Assembly (NCBI GenBank): GCA_963921425.1
Contig: OY992835.1
Coordinates: forward strand, 16,430,001 to 16,494,000
Direction of reading: 5' to 3'
DNA: 64,000 nt
Source: Dryas octopetala
Lineage: Eukaryota; Streptophyta; Magnoliopsida; Rosales; Rosaceae
Shown here: positions 23,108-33,100 of the stretch, in pieces
Layout: each line of letters begins with the position of its first letter
How positions within the stretch are numbered: the first letter of the stretch is position 1
The notes under the pieces: generated by a model
Told to the model about the DNA's origin: nothing
The model's database searches: none
What the model saw: the letters and a program-made list of their open reading frames with translations, nothing else
Translations under genes and position numbers: made by a program

Positions 23108-26100
23108 TTCAAAGGCAAAGTGAGATGTCACAATTGCAGTAAATTTGGGCATGTGATGAAAGAATGCCATCAACCTAAGAAGGAACATTCAGTGAATTAT
23201 GCAAATCAAGTACAAGAACCAGCTGCTATGTTCTATGCATGCCATAAGGCCTCTGTTGACAAGGACAAAGAGGTCTGGTATCTAGACAGTGGATGCAGCA
23301 ATCACATGACTAGCAATGAGGCTATGCTCATTGATATTGACAGATCAATGACATGTAAAGTGAAAATGGGCACTGGTGAGTTGGTGAAGTCAACTGGGAA
23401 AGGTACTCTTCCCATAGAACATGAAGGTGGTGTCAGATACATCAAGGAGGTGATGATTGTGCCTGGACTCGATGAAAATCTATTGAGTGTGGGGCAAATG
23501 GTGGAGAATGGATACTGGTTGGTGTTTGGTGACTTCATGGTTAAAATCTATGGTGATGAGAGTCTGCAACAACTTGTTGCTGCTGTGCCAATGAAAGGGA
23601 ACAGATGTTTTCCCTTCTCATTTGACAGTCTCAATCCAATGTTGGTCAATCAAGCCACTGTTGTTGATTCCACATGGAAATGGCACAGAAGAATGGGGCA
23701 TTTAAACTTTGAAAGTCTGAAAAGATTACAAGATAAAGAGATGGTGATTGGTCTGCCAAAGTTAACTGGGAAGATACATGTATGTGAAGGGTGTGCTGCA
23801 AGCAAGACTCACAGGGCAACATTTGATAAAGGGCAAGTGAGAAAAGCTGCTGAACCTTTGGAATTGGTCCATACAGATGTGTGTGGTCCTATGACTGAGT
23901 CCATGGGAGGAAACAGGTACTTCCTTACATTTATGGATGATAAGACTCGAATGTGTTGGGTGTATTTTCTGAAATTCAAGGCAGATGTATTTACTGTCTT
24001 TAAGAAATTCAAGTCTATGGTTGAATTGCAAAGTGGCTACAAACTGAAGAAACTGAGAAGTGACAGAGGGGGAGAATACACTTCACATGAGTTTGTGAAA
24101 TTCTGTGAAGATGTGGGAATTGACAAGCAACTCACTGTTGCATACTCACCCCAGCAGAATGGAACAGCAGAAAGGAAGAATAGGACAATAGTAGAGATGG
24201 CCAGGACAATGTTGCATGAGAAAAGGATGCCAAGGAAGTTTTGGGGTGAAGCAGTGCATACTGCTGTTTATCTTTTAAACAGGTGTCCTACTCAAGCCTT
24301 AGACAACAAGACTCCATTTGAGGAGTTCAGTGGGAGGAAGCCTGGTGTCAAGCATCTCAGAATTTTTGGCTCCATCTGCTACACCCACATTCCATCTCAG
24401 CAAAGGTCCAAACTGGATGAAACAGGCCAGAAGGGAGTCTTTGTAGGGTATGGGACAAGAGAAAAAGGCTATAGAGTGTATGATTTGGCCAGTGACAAAG
24501 TTATTGTCTCGAGGAGTGTGACATTTGAGGAAGCAGGTATGTGGAATTGGGAAAGCAAGGAAGCTGTCTATGTATCTGTACCTTGGGATAACAAAGATGA
24601 GACAAGTGAAATTGATCCTAGTTTTGAGTTGTCTACCCCAACACAAGCTGTACAAACTCAAAACATATCACCAAACTCATCTGGATCAAGTCTTAGATCA
24701 GAGAGAAGACATATAGAAACTGAAGCACAAAATCAGGAAGGAGATGTTGCTGAAAGCTCAGAAACCAGTGAGATTGAACTATCAAATACCTATGACACCA
24801 CACCACTGAAGTGGAAGAATCTAACTGAGGTTTTTGCACACTGCAAACTCAGTGTCATTGAACCAGAGAACTATGCTGAGGCTGCAAAAGATATGGCATG
24901 GAAAAAGGCAATGGAGGATGAGATTGCAATGATAGAGAAAAATCAAACTTGGGAGTTAGTTAGCAGACCAAGTGAGAAACCTATTGTGGGGGTCAAATGG
25001 ATCTTCAAGACCAAGCTGAACCTTGATGGCACTATCCAGAAACACAAAGCAAGGCTGGTAGCTAAAGGCTACACTCAAAAACCAGGGGTAGACTTCAATG
25101 AGACCTTTGCCCCTGTGGCAAGGCTTGACACAATTCGAACCTTGATTGCTTTGGCTGCTCAAAGGGGCTGGAAACTCTATCAACTTGATGTCAAGTCAGC
25201 ATTCCTAAATGGAGTATTAGAAGAAGAGGTCTATGTGGATCAGCCAGATGGATTTGTGGTTGAAAATGCTGAACACAAAGTCTACAAGCTGAAGAAGGCT
25301 CTTTATGGCTTAAAACAGTCCCCTAGAGCTTGGTACAGCAATATAGATGCTTACCTACTGAAATGTGGATTTAAGAAAAGCCCTAGTGAAGCTACACTAT
25401 ATGTGAAATGCAAGGAAGATTTTGGGACTCTAATGGTGTCGATCTATGTTGATGATATTGTATACACAGGTGACAATGAAGTGTTAATTGAAGAATTCAA
25501 GAGAGACATGATGCAAAGATATGAAATGACAGACTTAGGACTACTACATCATTTCCTTGGAATTGGAGTAATTCAGCAAAAGCATGGGATTTTCATCCAT
25601 CAGAGGAAATATGCAATGGCTCTACTAGACAAGTTTGGTTTGAAACACTGCAAATCTGTATCAACACCATTGGCCACCTCAGACAAGCTTAGAAAAGAGG
25701 ATGGAAGCAAGCCTGCTAGTGAGGAGTTATATAGGAAAATCATTGGAAGTTTACTATACTTAACTGCAACCAGGCCAGATATCATGTTTGCTACCAGCCT
25801 GCTTGCTAGATTCATGCATTGTCCCACAGAGAAGCACCTTGGAACAGCTAAAAGGGTCCTAAGATACATCAAAGGTACTCTAGACTATGGCATTCAATAC
25901 CAGAAAGGGGATTCACCAATTCTGATTGGATATTGTGATAGTGATTGGAGTGGAGATGAGGATGACATGAGATCAACCTCTGGATATGCTTTTTCATTTG
26001 GAAGTGGAGCTTTCCCATGGGCCTCTGTCAAACAGCATAGTGTGGCTCTATCCACAGCAGAGGCTGAATATATGAGTGCAGCAGAAGCCACAACTCAAGC

Positions 26101-26440
26101 AATTTGGTTGAGGTTTGTGTTAGAAGATTTTGGTGAAGAACAGGTGGAACCAACTACCATTATGTGTGACAATACTTCTGCAATAGCCATGACCAAGAAT
26201 CCAGTGTTCCATCAGAGATCGAAACACATTAAAAGGAAATTTCATTTTATAAGGGATGCATTGCAGGAAGGTGTGATAGATTTGTTATACTGCAGAAGCA
26301 AGGATCAGATTGCAGACATTTTCACTAAGGCTCTTCCAAAGGATCGTTTTGTTTTCTTGAGAAACAAGCTTGGAGTTAAATCAGTGCAAACTTTAGAAGG
26401 GAGTGTTGGAAGTAAAGCTTCCACTGATTCTCGGGTCTGA
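23108..26440 (+). CDS. Copia pol polyprotein region (PR-IN-RT-RH), downstream of the TGA
   Basis: About 1110 codons open without interruption, in frame with gag. In order: a CCHC knuckle; aspartic protease ([11 protein letters not shown] near 23275); integrase zinc region (HRRMGHLN, then [11 protein letters not shown]) and catalytic core ([28 protein letters not shown]); reverse transcriptase ([28 protein letters not shown] near 25445); and RNase H ([23 protein letters not shown]). The stop at 26438-26440 lies 37 bp inside the 3' LTR. There is no recognisable start at the beginning of this segment, so without readthrough of the TGA it would not be translated from the genomic RNA as gag-pol. 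Confidence 0.92.
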   Translation, partial: FKGKVRCHNCSKFGHVMKECHQPKKEHSVNYANQVQEPAAMFYACHKASVDKDKEVWYLDSGCSNHMTSNEAMLIDIDRSMTCKVKMGTGELVKSTGKGTLPIEHEGGVRYIKEVMIVPGLDENLLSVGQMVENGYWLVFGDFMVKIYGDESLQQLVAAVPMKGNRCFPFSFDSLNPMLVNQATVVDSTWKWHRRMGHLNFESLKRLQDKEMVIGLPKLTGKIHVCEGCAASKTHRATFDKGQVRKAAEPLELVHTDVCGPMTESMGGNRYFLTFMDDKTRMCWVYFLKFKADVFTVFKKFKSMVELQSGYKLKKLRSDRGGEYTSHEFVKFCEDVGIDKQLTVAYSPQQNGTAERKNRTIVEMARTMLHEKRMPRKFWGEAVHTAVYLLNRCPTQALDNKTPFEEFSGRKPGVKHLRIFGSICYTHIPSQQRSKLDETGQKGVFVGYGTREKGYRVYDLASDKVIVSRSVTFEEAGMWNWESKEAVYVSVPWDNKDETSEIDPSFELSTPTQAVQTQNISPNSSGSSLRSERRHIETEAQNQEGDVAESSETSEIELSNTYDTTPLKWKNLTEVFAHCKLSVIEPENYAEAAKDMAWKKAMEDEIAMIEKNQTWELVSRPSEKPIVGVKWIFKTKLNLDGTIQKHKARLVAKGYTQKPGVDFNETFAPVARLDTIRTLIALAAQRGWKLYQLDVKSAFLNGVLEEEVYVDQPDGFVVENAEHKVYKLKKALYGLKQSPRAWYSNIDAYLLKCGFKKSPSEATLYVKCKEDFGTLMVSIYVDDIVYTGDNEVLIEEFKRDMMQRYEMTDLGLLHHFLGIGVIQQKHGIFIHQRKYAMALLDKFGLKHCKSVSTPLATSDKLRKEDGSKPASEELYRKIIGSLLYLTATRPDIMFATSLLARFMHCPTEKHLGTAKRVLRYIKGTLDYGIQYQKGDSPILIGYCDSDWSGDEDDMRSTSGYAFSFGSGAFPWASVKQHSVALSTAEAEYMSAAEATTQAIWLRFVLEDFGEEQVEPTTIMCDNTSAIAMTKNPVFHQRSKHIKRKFHFIRDALQEGVIDLLYCRSKDQIADIFTKALPKDRFVFLRNKLGVKSVQTLEGSVGSKASTDSRV
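26395..26403 (+). other. Polypurine tract of copia element
   Basis: AGAAGGGAG sits just before the 3' LTR (GTG at 26402-26404 overlaps the junction), the expected place for plus-strand primer formation. It lies within the pol reading frame. Confidence 0.75.
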
Positions 26441-26729
26441 TTTTAGCTCAGCAGCCTAGTAATGCTGATGTGGTATTTTAGTAAGTTTCATTAAATGATG
26501 TAATAGAGTATGACAGTTGGCATTGTGTGATTGATCAAGTGTGTGTGTGGAGTGAGTGAGGTAATAGGCTCACGCATCTCATTCAGTTTTGTAACAGAAT
26601 TGCAATCATGAATATAAGAACACACCCTCAACGTGAGTAAGCTATTGTGAGCTACTCCATTTTTACACAGCTCTGTTTTTCCCTTTCCTTCCTTAACAAA
26701 ATGTCACTAAGAAATCAGTAAAATCAACA
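26404..26729 (+). repeat. 3' LTR of copia element
   Basis: 326 bp with the same TG...CA ends as the 5' LTR and no mismatch that I could find by eye. It is followed by the right-hand target duplication TGATGA (26730-26735). Confidence 0.95.
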
Positions 26730-26735
26730 TGATGA

Positions 26736-27060
26736 GCAAAGCCAACAGAAACCCATATGTATATATACTGTATCTAGCCCACTCAAGTACATTAATCTTG
26801 TTAATTAATATCCTACTACATGGGGAAATATAACTTACTAAATCCTAATTGATTTATAACATTCCAATTTTTTTTGGTCAAAGATAACATTCCTAATAAA
26901 TAAGATTTATTAAGAAAAGTCAACTTTAAAAAAAATATATTTTTATCGTTACTGAAGAAGTTTGAACGAAAAACTCAAATGGAGAATTTGGAATTCGATC
27001 CGTTACTGTAACAACATAAAAATCTTCTACTTTGTGAGTTTTCCAAGCTGAAAATCGTTA
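26736..27060 (-). promoter_or_regulatory. Displaced native promoter region of neprosin A
   Basis: GCAAAGCCAACAGAAACCCA and the following ~100 bp match the 5' flank of neprosin B (34930-35030) closely, including TATGTATATATAC at 26755-26767, which on the minus strand is a TATA-like element. In gene B the equivalent TATA region is about 65-75 bp from the ATG. Here the copia insertion puts it about 5 kb from the gene A ATG at 21751. Confidence 0.8.
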
Positions 27061-27512
27061 ATTAAGCTTTGGCTAGCTTGATGGTTTTAAAGTTTTTAGC
27101 ATCAAGATTGAAGCATCCAATCTTCGAACTCTTCATTTTTTTGGGACATCCCACCCTTTGGTACTGGAGAATTAAACAAAATTATGCAGCCTCATGGGTT
27201 TCCTATTTAAGTTTTTTCAGTTATGCATTTTTATCATTTAAGTTTCAGTTATGTTTTTCTCCATTCATGTCTATTAATTGAGTCTTTGAGTTTGTAGTTA
27301 TGTTTTTAATTAGGCCGGGGAATATTTCTTTTTCATTGAAGTGTAAGGAAGTGGAAAAGATCTTTGAAAAGGTTTAAATTTGTAACCTTGTATCAAGTTC
27401 ATATGTGTGAGAAGTTGAATGAAAGTATTTTTCCCCAGTAAATAGAGTTAGAATCTCCTTTCTACATTTGGACCTTAAAGCAGTCAACTGTAGTAATTTA
27501 AAGGAGCTGATA
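27060..27512 (+). pseudogene. F-box/LRR fragments
   Basis: Two short relics of the same F-box family. Sequence near 27100-27140 reads like KIEASNLRTL (compare KIEASNLQTL in copy 2). Sequence near 27467-27505 reads like LDLKAVNCSNLKEL (compare LDLEAVNCSNLKKL). The order matches the parent gene, but the intervening sequence is unrelated. There is no coding capacity. Confidence 0.6.
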
Positions 27513-27515
27513 ATA

Positions 27516-27645
27516 TCACAATCTCCCCACCCCAACGAACGAAGTCAGCACCCCCTTTTAGACTTTGGAAGGTGATGTCCGGCCAGTATCCTAATACTTC
27601 TGTTGCCACTTGAAGCCACCAATGTCCAGTATGTGTGTTCTAAAA
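27516..27645 (-). pseudogene. Neprosin last-exon fragment
   Basis: About 130 bp on the minus strand match the start of exon 7 of neprosin A and B, covering the codons for GHWWLQV, LGYWPD, FQSLKGGADF and WGGEI. An intron-like TTTTAGA acceptor remains at the left end of the exon. The rest of the gene is missing. It abuts F-box fragments on both sides, showing past rearrangement of an F-box plus neprosin unit. Confidence 0.75.
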
Positions 27646-27799
27646 CATAAATTCAAATTACGTACATACATAAGATGCTTATATTGTTAGACTATAAATC
27701 TGTATAATTTACTAGGTAGCTAAGTTGATTCTTAATTGAATGTAGTTAATTATTTAGTTTAATTTGGACAAGTACGTACGTTAATTATATATTGATTCT

Positions 27800-28010
27800 T
27801 ATCATGCAGTTCATGCTTATTTTATTGATGACTTTTGTGCATTTAACCTGATACATTAGAAGTTACTGTTTGGAGAGAGCCACATCAAATGTTGGCTCAT
27901 GCACTGCTCAAAATCCTTTTAAGATCGAAAGATGTTTGGTACTAAAAATGGACAGTTGGGACTTTATAAAAAAGATTTATTCATGTCATTGACTGATCTC
28001 GGAGAATATA
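27800..28010 (+). pseudogene. F-box terminal-exon fragment
   Basis: Similar to the last exon of the F-box copies. GAGAGAGCCACATCAAATGT near 27872 encodes the GESHIKCW core, and TCATTGACTGATCTCGGAGAA near 27985 matches the TLLTDLEQV region. Small indels break the frame. Confidence 0.65.
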
Positions 28011-28362
28011 TGATATATTATCCGTTGTAATATATTCATATGGGGAATTTTATGTGTAACCGATACACCGCCACATAATATAACCAATCAAATGTGTAAG
28101 AGTATTATTGGACGGCATGTTTATCTCTTCTAGGATATTCATCTGTATTATACTTTCAGTGGCTTTTTTGGTTAATTTGTCTTTTTATACACAAGATGGA
28201 TCCCATCAAAAAACAAGTTAACGTAACTGAATTACAGTGGCAACAAGTCATATATAATTTTACATTGCTGAGGTCTTATTGAAAAGTTTTCATTTCAAAA
28301 ACTAGGTGTTCGTACCATTTATCATCTTGGCATAACGATAAGTCACATAAGACTTAGTATCA

Positions 28363-29058
28363 TGTTGTTTGGGTCTAAGCAAAGTCTTTCTAGGCCCAAA
28401 GGTTAAGCCCTCCCCAGGCTCTCGGGCTCCTAGGCATTGACCTCCTAGGCCCAAAGACTAAGCCCTTCCTAGGCTCTTGGGCTCCAGCCTCCTAGGCTCC
28501 GACCTCCTGGGCTCCGGCCTCCTCGGTCCTGACCTCCTAGGCCCCGGCCTTCTGGGCTCCGGCCTTCTAGGTCCTGACCTCCTAGGCCCCGGCCTTCCAA
28601 GCTCCAGCCTCTTAGGCTCCAACCCGTGTCAACTCATTCGGATCCCCAAAATGGGTGACACGTGGCACTCCCACAATGCAAATTGTCACAAGGGACACAT
28701 GTCATCACCGGATTGGTTAATACCCTTCCAAAAGTACTATAAAAGGGTTACTTTCTTGTCAGAAAAGGACAACTCAATCATTATCATATTATTCACTCAC
28801 TCTGCTCAAATATTCTCCTAACACTGACTTAAGCATCGGAGGAGGTTAGGCCGGTACCACACCGGTGCCCTTCCCGCTCACTTTTGTGTATTTGCGCAGA
28901 GTGCTCATGACATTACGTTCCTACCACTACTCACTAGTCAGACCTAACTATCCGTTCCTACCCCACTTCAACGTGTCATCCTCTCAGTGGGCGGTCAACG
29001 GATCCACGTGGTTTGAGTCGACATTAAGTGCTCTACCATTTTTGATCGAGCATCAACA
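28363..29058 (+). mobile_element. Possible solo LTR or LTR remnant
   Basis: A GC-richer block in AT-rich surroundings, with features of a plant LTR: TG start near 28363, a TATA-type ACTATAAAAGGG near 28738, then ACTGACTTAAGCATCGGAGG near 28822 and GCGCAGAGTGCTC near 28893, ending in CATCAACA at 29058. The block around GACTTAAGCATCGGAGG resembles the R/U5 region of some plant Ty3-type LTRs, as far as I recall. I found no target duplication at these limits, so the boundaries and the solo-LTR reading are uncertain. Confidence 0.45.
28395..28625. repeat. GC-rich ~15-bp minisatellite
   Basis: Tandem variants of CTCCTAGGCTCCGGC and CTCCTAGGCCCCGGC, roughly a dozen units, inside the LTR-like block. 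In one frame they give a repeating Leu-Leu-Gly-Ser/Pro-Asp/Gly pattern, which is a by-product of the 15-bp period, not a protein. Confidence 0.8.
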
Positions 29059-29639
29059 CTAGGCTATTACTTTGCTTCCATATCTCAATATATAATATAA
29101 ATATATATGTATGATATAACAAACTTATTAGCCGTAGATAAATTTATATGTCTTATCTCTTTTGCCGAACGTAATATGTCAATTATATATTAACTTATCA
29201 TAATAATTTATACAGCAAGTGCTACGTACCAAGTGTTTTTTTCCAAACCTCATACAAGAAAATCTCTAGGCTGGCCTGGCCACACTGCCTTTGCTTTGTC
29301 CTTCAAGCCTACTAGACATTACTTACCTCATCTGGCTTGACATGCATATATATTACATGTGCTTGATGTGGCATAGTGAAGAAGAATTAGTTTATCCGGC
29401 CTTTTCAATGAAAGAGGAAGTTCATAATTGATCATTTAGCCTTACCTCTAATCTTGACGACCCTCCCATCAGTCGTGAGCAATCTTTAATTGATGATTTT
29501 ATTTGGATCATTTAGCCCCCAAAGTAGGGATAAAAAAACAAAAAAAAAAAAAACTAGACATTATAAATATACAATGACATAATATTAATTTCTTTATAAG
29601 CCCAAAAGCCCAGCTGGGTACGTAGTAGGCCGAAAATCC

Positions 29640-30000
29640 ATTTTGCTGTAGAGAGAGCCACGTCAAATGTTGGTGGCATTGCTTAAAGTCCATTAAGATT
29701 CAAAACTATATATGATGGTTTCGGACAGTATATGGAACAGTCCTCAAGTGAGAACGTTCGTATTTTTTCAAAATGTGTGAACACAGTGCCAATATGAGGT
29801 AGACAGTGTATCGACATAATTTTAAAACTTGCTGTAACACATCATGTGTGTCGACATAGCGTCTACCTCATGTTGGTATTGTGTCGGCGTTCGTACATTT
29901 ATAAAAATGCGGACATCCTTACCTAAAAACTTTCAATATATGGAAGATCTATATATCCATGCCATTGACTGATTTCGATGAAGGACAAAATCCCTTTAAA
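29640..30000 (+). pseudogene. F-box terminal-exon fragment split by a MITE
   Basis: The last-exon sequence (GAGAGAGCCACGTCAAATGT near 29650, encoding GESHVKCW; then WHCLKSIKIQ-like codons) runs to about 29740. It resumes near 29960 with CCATTGACTGATTTCGATGA, matching PLTDFEE of copy 2. The interruption is an inverted-repeat element. The next gene is neprosin B on the opposite strand, the same arrangement as F-box copy 2 and neprosin A. Confidence 0.7.
29741..29930. mobile_element. MITE-like inverted-repeat element
   Basis: About 190 bp with ~70-bp inverted arms. The left arm contains AACACAGTGCCAATATGAGG and the reverse complement of the right arm contains GACACAATACCAACATGAGG; both continue into TAGAC. 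Outer ends (GAACGTTCGTATTTTT and GGATGTCCGCATTTTT) also pair. It interrupts an F-box exon fragment, so it inserted after that duplication. The target duplication was not resolved. Confidence 0.65.
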
Positions 30001-30172
30001 ATCCCCTCCATATTTGAGTGCAAAATTTGCTCCAGATTACATATAAGCCTTGGCTTGCTAATACATTATCATATATCTGAGATTGCTTTGATAATATATT
30101 TTAAACTAGCTTGTACGTTTCTCATGACCTGTCTGACTGTGTGTGTTGCTAACTTAATTTCTAACTAATTAA

Positions 30173-33100
30173 TTAAGGACATATGTTAGAAAACCCAGGA
30201 CCTCCAAAATAGAAATGGGTTCCATAGATAGGGGTTCTCTTGTTAACAATGATATCGTAGCATGAAGGTTTTGTGGCATATTTCAAAAGCCTCTCAGGAT
30301 CTTTGTCATTTGGATTCAAGCTCTCAGCAGGCTCTTTGTTGGCTAAACTGTTGTCAATGTATCGGAGATTGCGCATATAACTTGCTCCACCGTGGCCTTC
30401 ACTTGGAAAATGACCACTCCCCATTTGAGTTGATGTGTGACGACCCTCAGCTTGAAAATTGATAATCTCCCCACCCCAACTAACGAAGTCAGCACCCCCT
30501 TTTAGACTTTGGAAGATTTTGTCTGGCCAGTATCCTAATGCCTGGTCTTTCACTTGAAGCCACCAATGTCCACTTTTTACGTTCTAAAACATATAATCAA
30601 AATTACATAAGATGCTGATATTATTATACTATAAATTTGAATAATTTACTAATTAGCTAAGATGATTCTTAGTTGAATGTATGGTCTAAATTTACAGTCT
30701 TACAAATATGACAAGAAATTGTTACCCTATATGACAAAGTTAGTTAGGCATGTGTAGCTAGAGTGATTAATAATTTCCTCTATATTAATTGCTAGATATG
30801 TAATTCAAAATGTAAATTAGAAAAATGTTCTCTTCTTGCCAAACAATTTAACATGTTATATGTTGTCAAACCGCCGATGTAAACTATTGATCAAGTGAAT
30901 ATTTTTTATTGATTTTATAGCATTGGATTGAAAGTTTAGCAATATAGCATTCCACTTGTTAATTAATCGAGTATTTATACCTTGTATATGCTTATGTATA
31001 TTGCATATTGCTTCCCCTTGTAGATGGAAACAGGTTTCAGGGCAGCACCAAGGGCTATTTTTCTGTTTATTTGGACGAAACCAGGGCATTCAAGATTGTA
31101 GCAACCAGTACTTTGGTAACCATCACCCTAAAGAACACATGAGAGGCTAGTATTATACAAATGTAATTTACAAATAAAGATGTGATAGTTGTTAAAAATA
31201 AATGAGATTCACAATAAGCTCAAATATATATGTCTATCAGTTGATATTAAATATAAAACTATGTTGTCATAATATAAGGGGATGAAGAGAAGACTTACAG
31301 TCCAAAATGCGAACAACCTTGTTTGCTTGTCTCGGGAATTAATCTAGATTGAAGCCACCAAATGATCATTTGTCAGGTTTCCAATTGGTTTGATATGTAA
31401 GTATATAATCTAAAATTAATTCTAAATTTCGATGCAAAGATTCAATTTCTGTAGTAGTATAAATTTGTATCAGTGAAGATTAATTTAATTTGAAACTAAA
31501 TATATATATAAAAAAATAAAAATAAAAAGAGTAGGGAAGAATTCAATATCTCGAATTTCTTGGAGGATTTTGATGACTAAAAAACTTACAATCCACCCAG
31601 CTTCTGTAGTGCTCAATGCTTTTCCCTCACCTCCCACGACCCATATTTGGGCTATACTGTTTTCTTGATCAAATGATTTAGGGCTCCATACGTTCATTGT
31701 TGTGCTTGCTCCATAGTATTTGCCACCGGTCAAAGTAACTTGGGCATACTAAATAAGAAAATAATAATAATTCAGTATATATAGTTCAGTCATAATATAT
31801 GTAATTGTTAATATTTGAAAATGAGCTGAAGCCAACGTTGGAAATCAAACAATTAAAGGGTCTTTTAGATATAACACCATTTTGAATACCCCATTTTAGA
31901 GTAGGCCCGGTAGGTAAATAAATCTGAATGAGGTTTTTTTTTTTTTTTTTTTCCAGGTCATATGATAGCTTAAGCATGAATTTGTGGATATTTACAAAAG
32001 ATGTCATTGCTCCAATTTGAGCAATATTTAAAGATCCATGATTTGAAGCATTTATCACTCTTAATTTTGAATGTTTTAATTGATGAAATTTCATGATTCA
32101 TGCATCCAATTCAAAACAAAAAATTGTTACCAATTATGAACATGAACTTAATTATAAACACTCAAATACAAAAAAATTAAACACCCAATATACATATAAT
32201 ATACTTATGATATAGATAAAAAAAAAATGAACATAGTAAGCCTCCACTTTGGGTTAAAAAAAGAAAGAAAGAAATATCTAATAAAAATATAACAAATCCA
32301 ACACAATAGAAACATAGCACTAAAATATATAAATACAAATATCAATACCTTGGACTCAGGTATATAAAACAAAATATAAAAAAAAAATCGAAGAAAAAGA
32401 TGGGAGGAAGAAGAAGAAAATCGAAGATTGATGATGAAGAAGGATAGAAGATGAAGAAAAATCTAATAAGAAGAAACTAAAAAAAGAAAAAAAAGATTGA
32501 AGAAACCACAAACACAACCAAAGCAAAATAACACATTACTTACCTGTAAGTAAGGATGAAAAAAAACTTGAAAAAAATTGCAAAAAACATCATGTTGAAC
32601 TTTTGAAATTGTTAACCTAAAGAAGAGGTTAGGATGAAAGCTTAAGAATGTTTGAAAAACGTAAATGACGTTTCTTTTTAATTTTTTAATGTTGGTCGTA
32701 ATACACTAATTTGGACAAAATAACACCTATTTTGAAATTTGAAAACAAAATTAAAAAGGATATACTTAATTTACAAAGTCAAACATAAATGAGAATTAAT
32801 TACCAAAAAAATAAATGACAAAACTTTTAAATAAGGCATTAATACACACTAATTTGGAAAACCCAATAAACTTTGAAATTTGAAAATGAAATCCAGAAAT
32901 GGAAACTATTAATATTCAACTTCATCAATTAATGGCAATTAATTACAAAAAAAAATTCATGATAATACTTTGAAATAAGGCATTAATTGACAAAATATAA
33001 AAAATTTACCTTTTTCAACTCAAAGGGTAAAAGAGGAAATTACAAAATAAATTTTTTACAGAAAATAGATAATCCTACGTAACAAATTCAAAAATGGATG

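Larger units (their letters stand above)
21793..26729 (+). mobile_element. Ty1/copia LTR retrotransposon, nearly complete, young
   Basis: A 4937-bp element with LTRs 21793-22118 and 26404-26729 (326 bp each, TG...CA ends), a primer-binding site right after the 5' LTR, gag and pol in one frame, a polypurine tract before the 3' LTR and matching target duplications. Domain order is protease, integrase, reverse transcriptase, RNase H, which defines Ty1/copia. By eye I find no difference between the two LTRs, so insertion is recent. The one visible defect is an in-frame TGA at 23105-23107. It lies head-to-head with neprosin A, in that gene's 5' leader or core promoter. Confidence 0.97.

Noticed and set aside
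24299-24661. Antisense open frames within the copia pol region
   Set aside because: They are shadows of the sense polyprotein without any domain signature.
28477-28821. Open frame with Leu-Leu-Gly repeats
   Set aside because: It is the translation of a 15-bp minisatellite in an LTR-like block and resembles no protein family.
28358-29063. Target duplication for the LTR-like block
   Set aside because: TATCA on the left and CTAGG on the right do not match, so the solo-LTR limits remain unproven.
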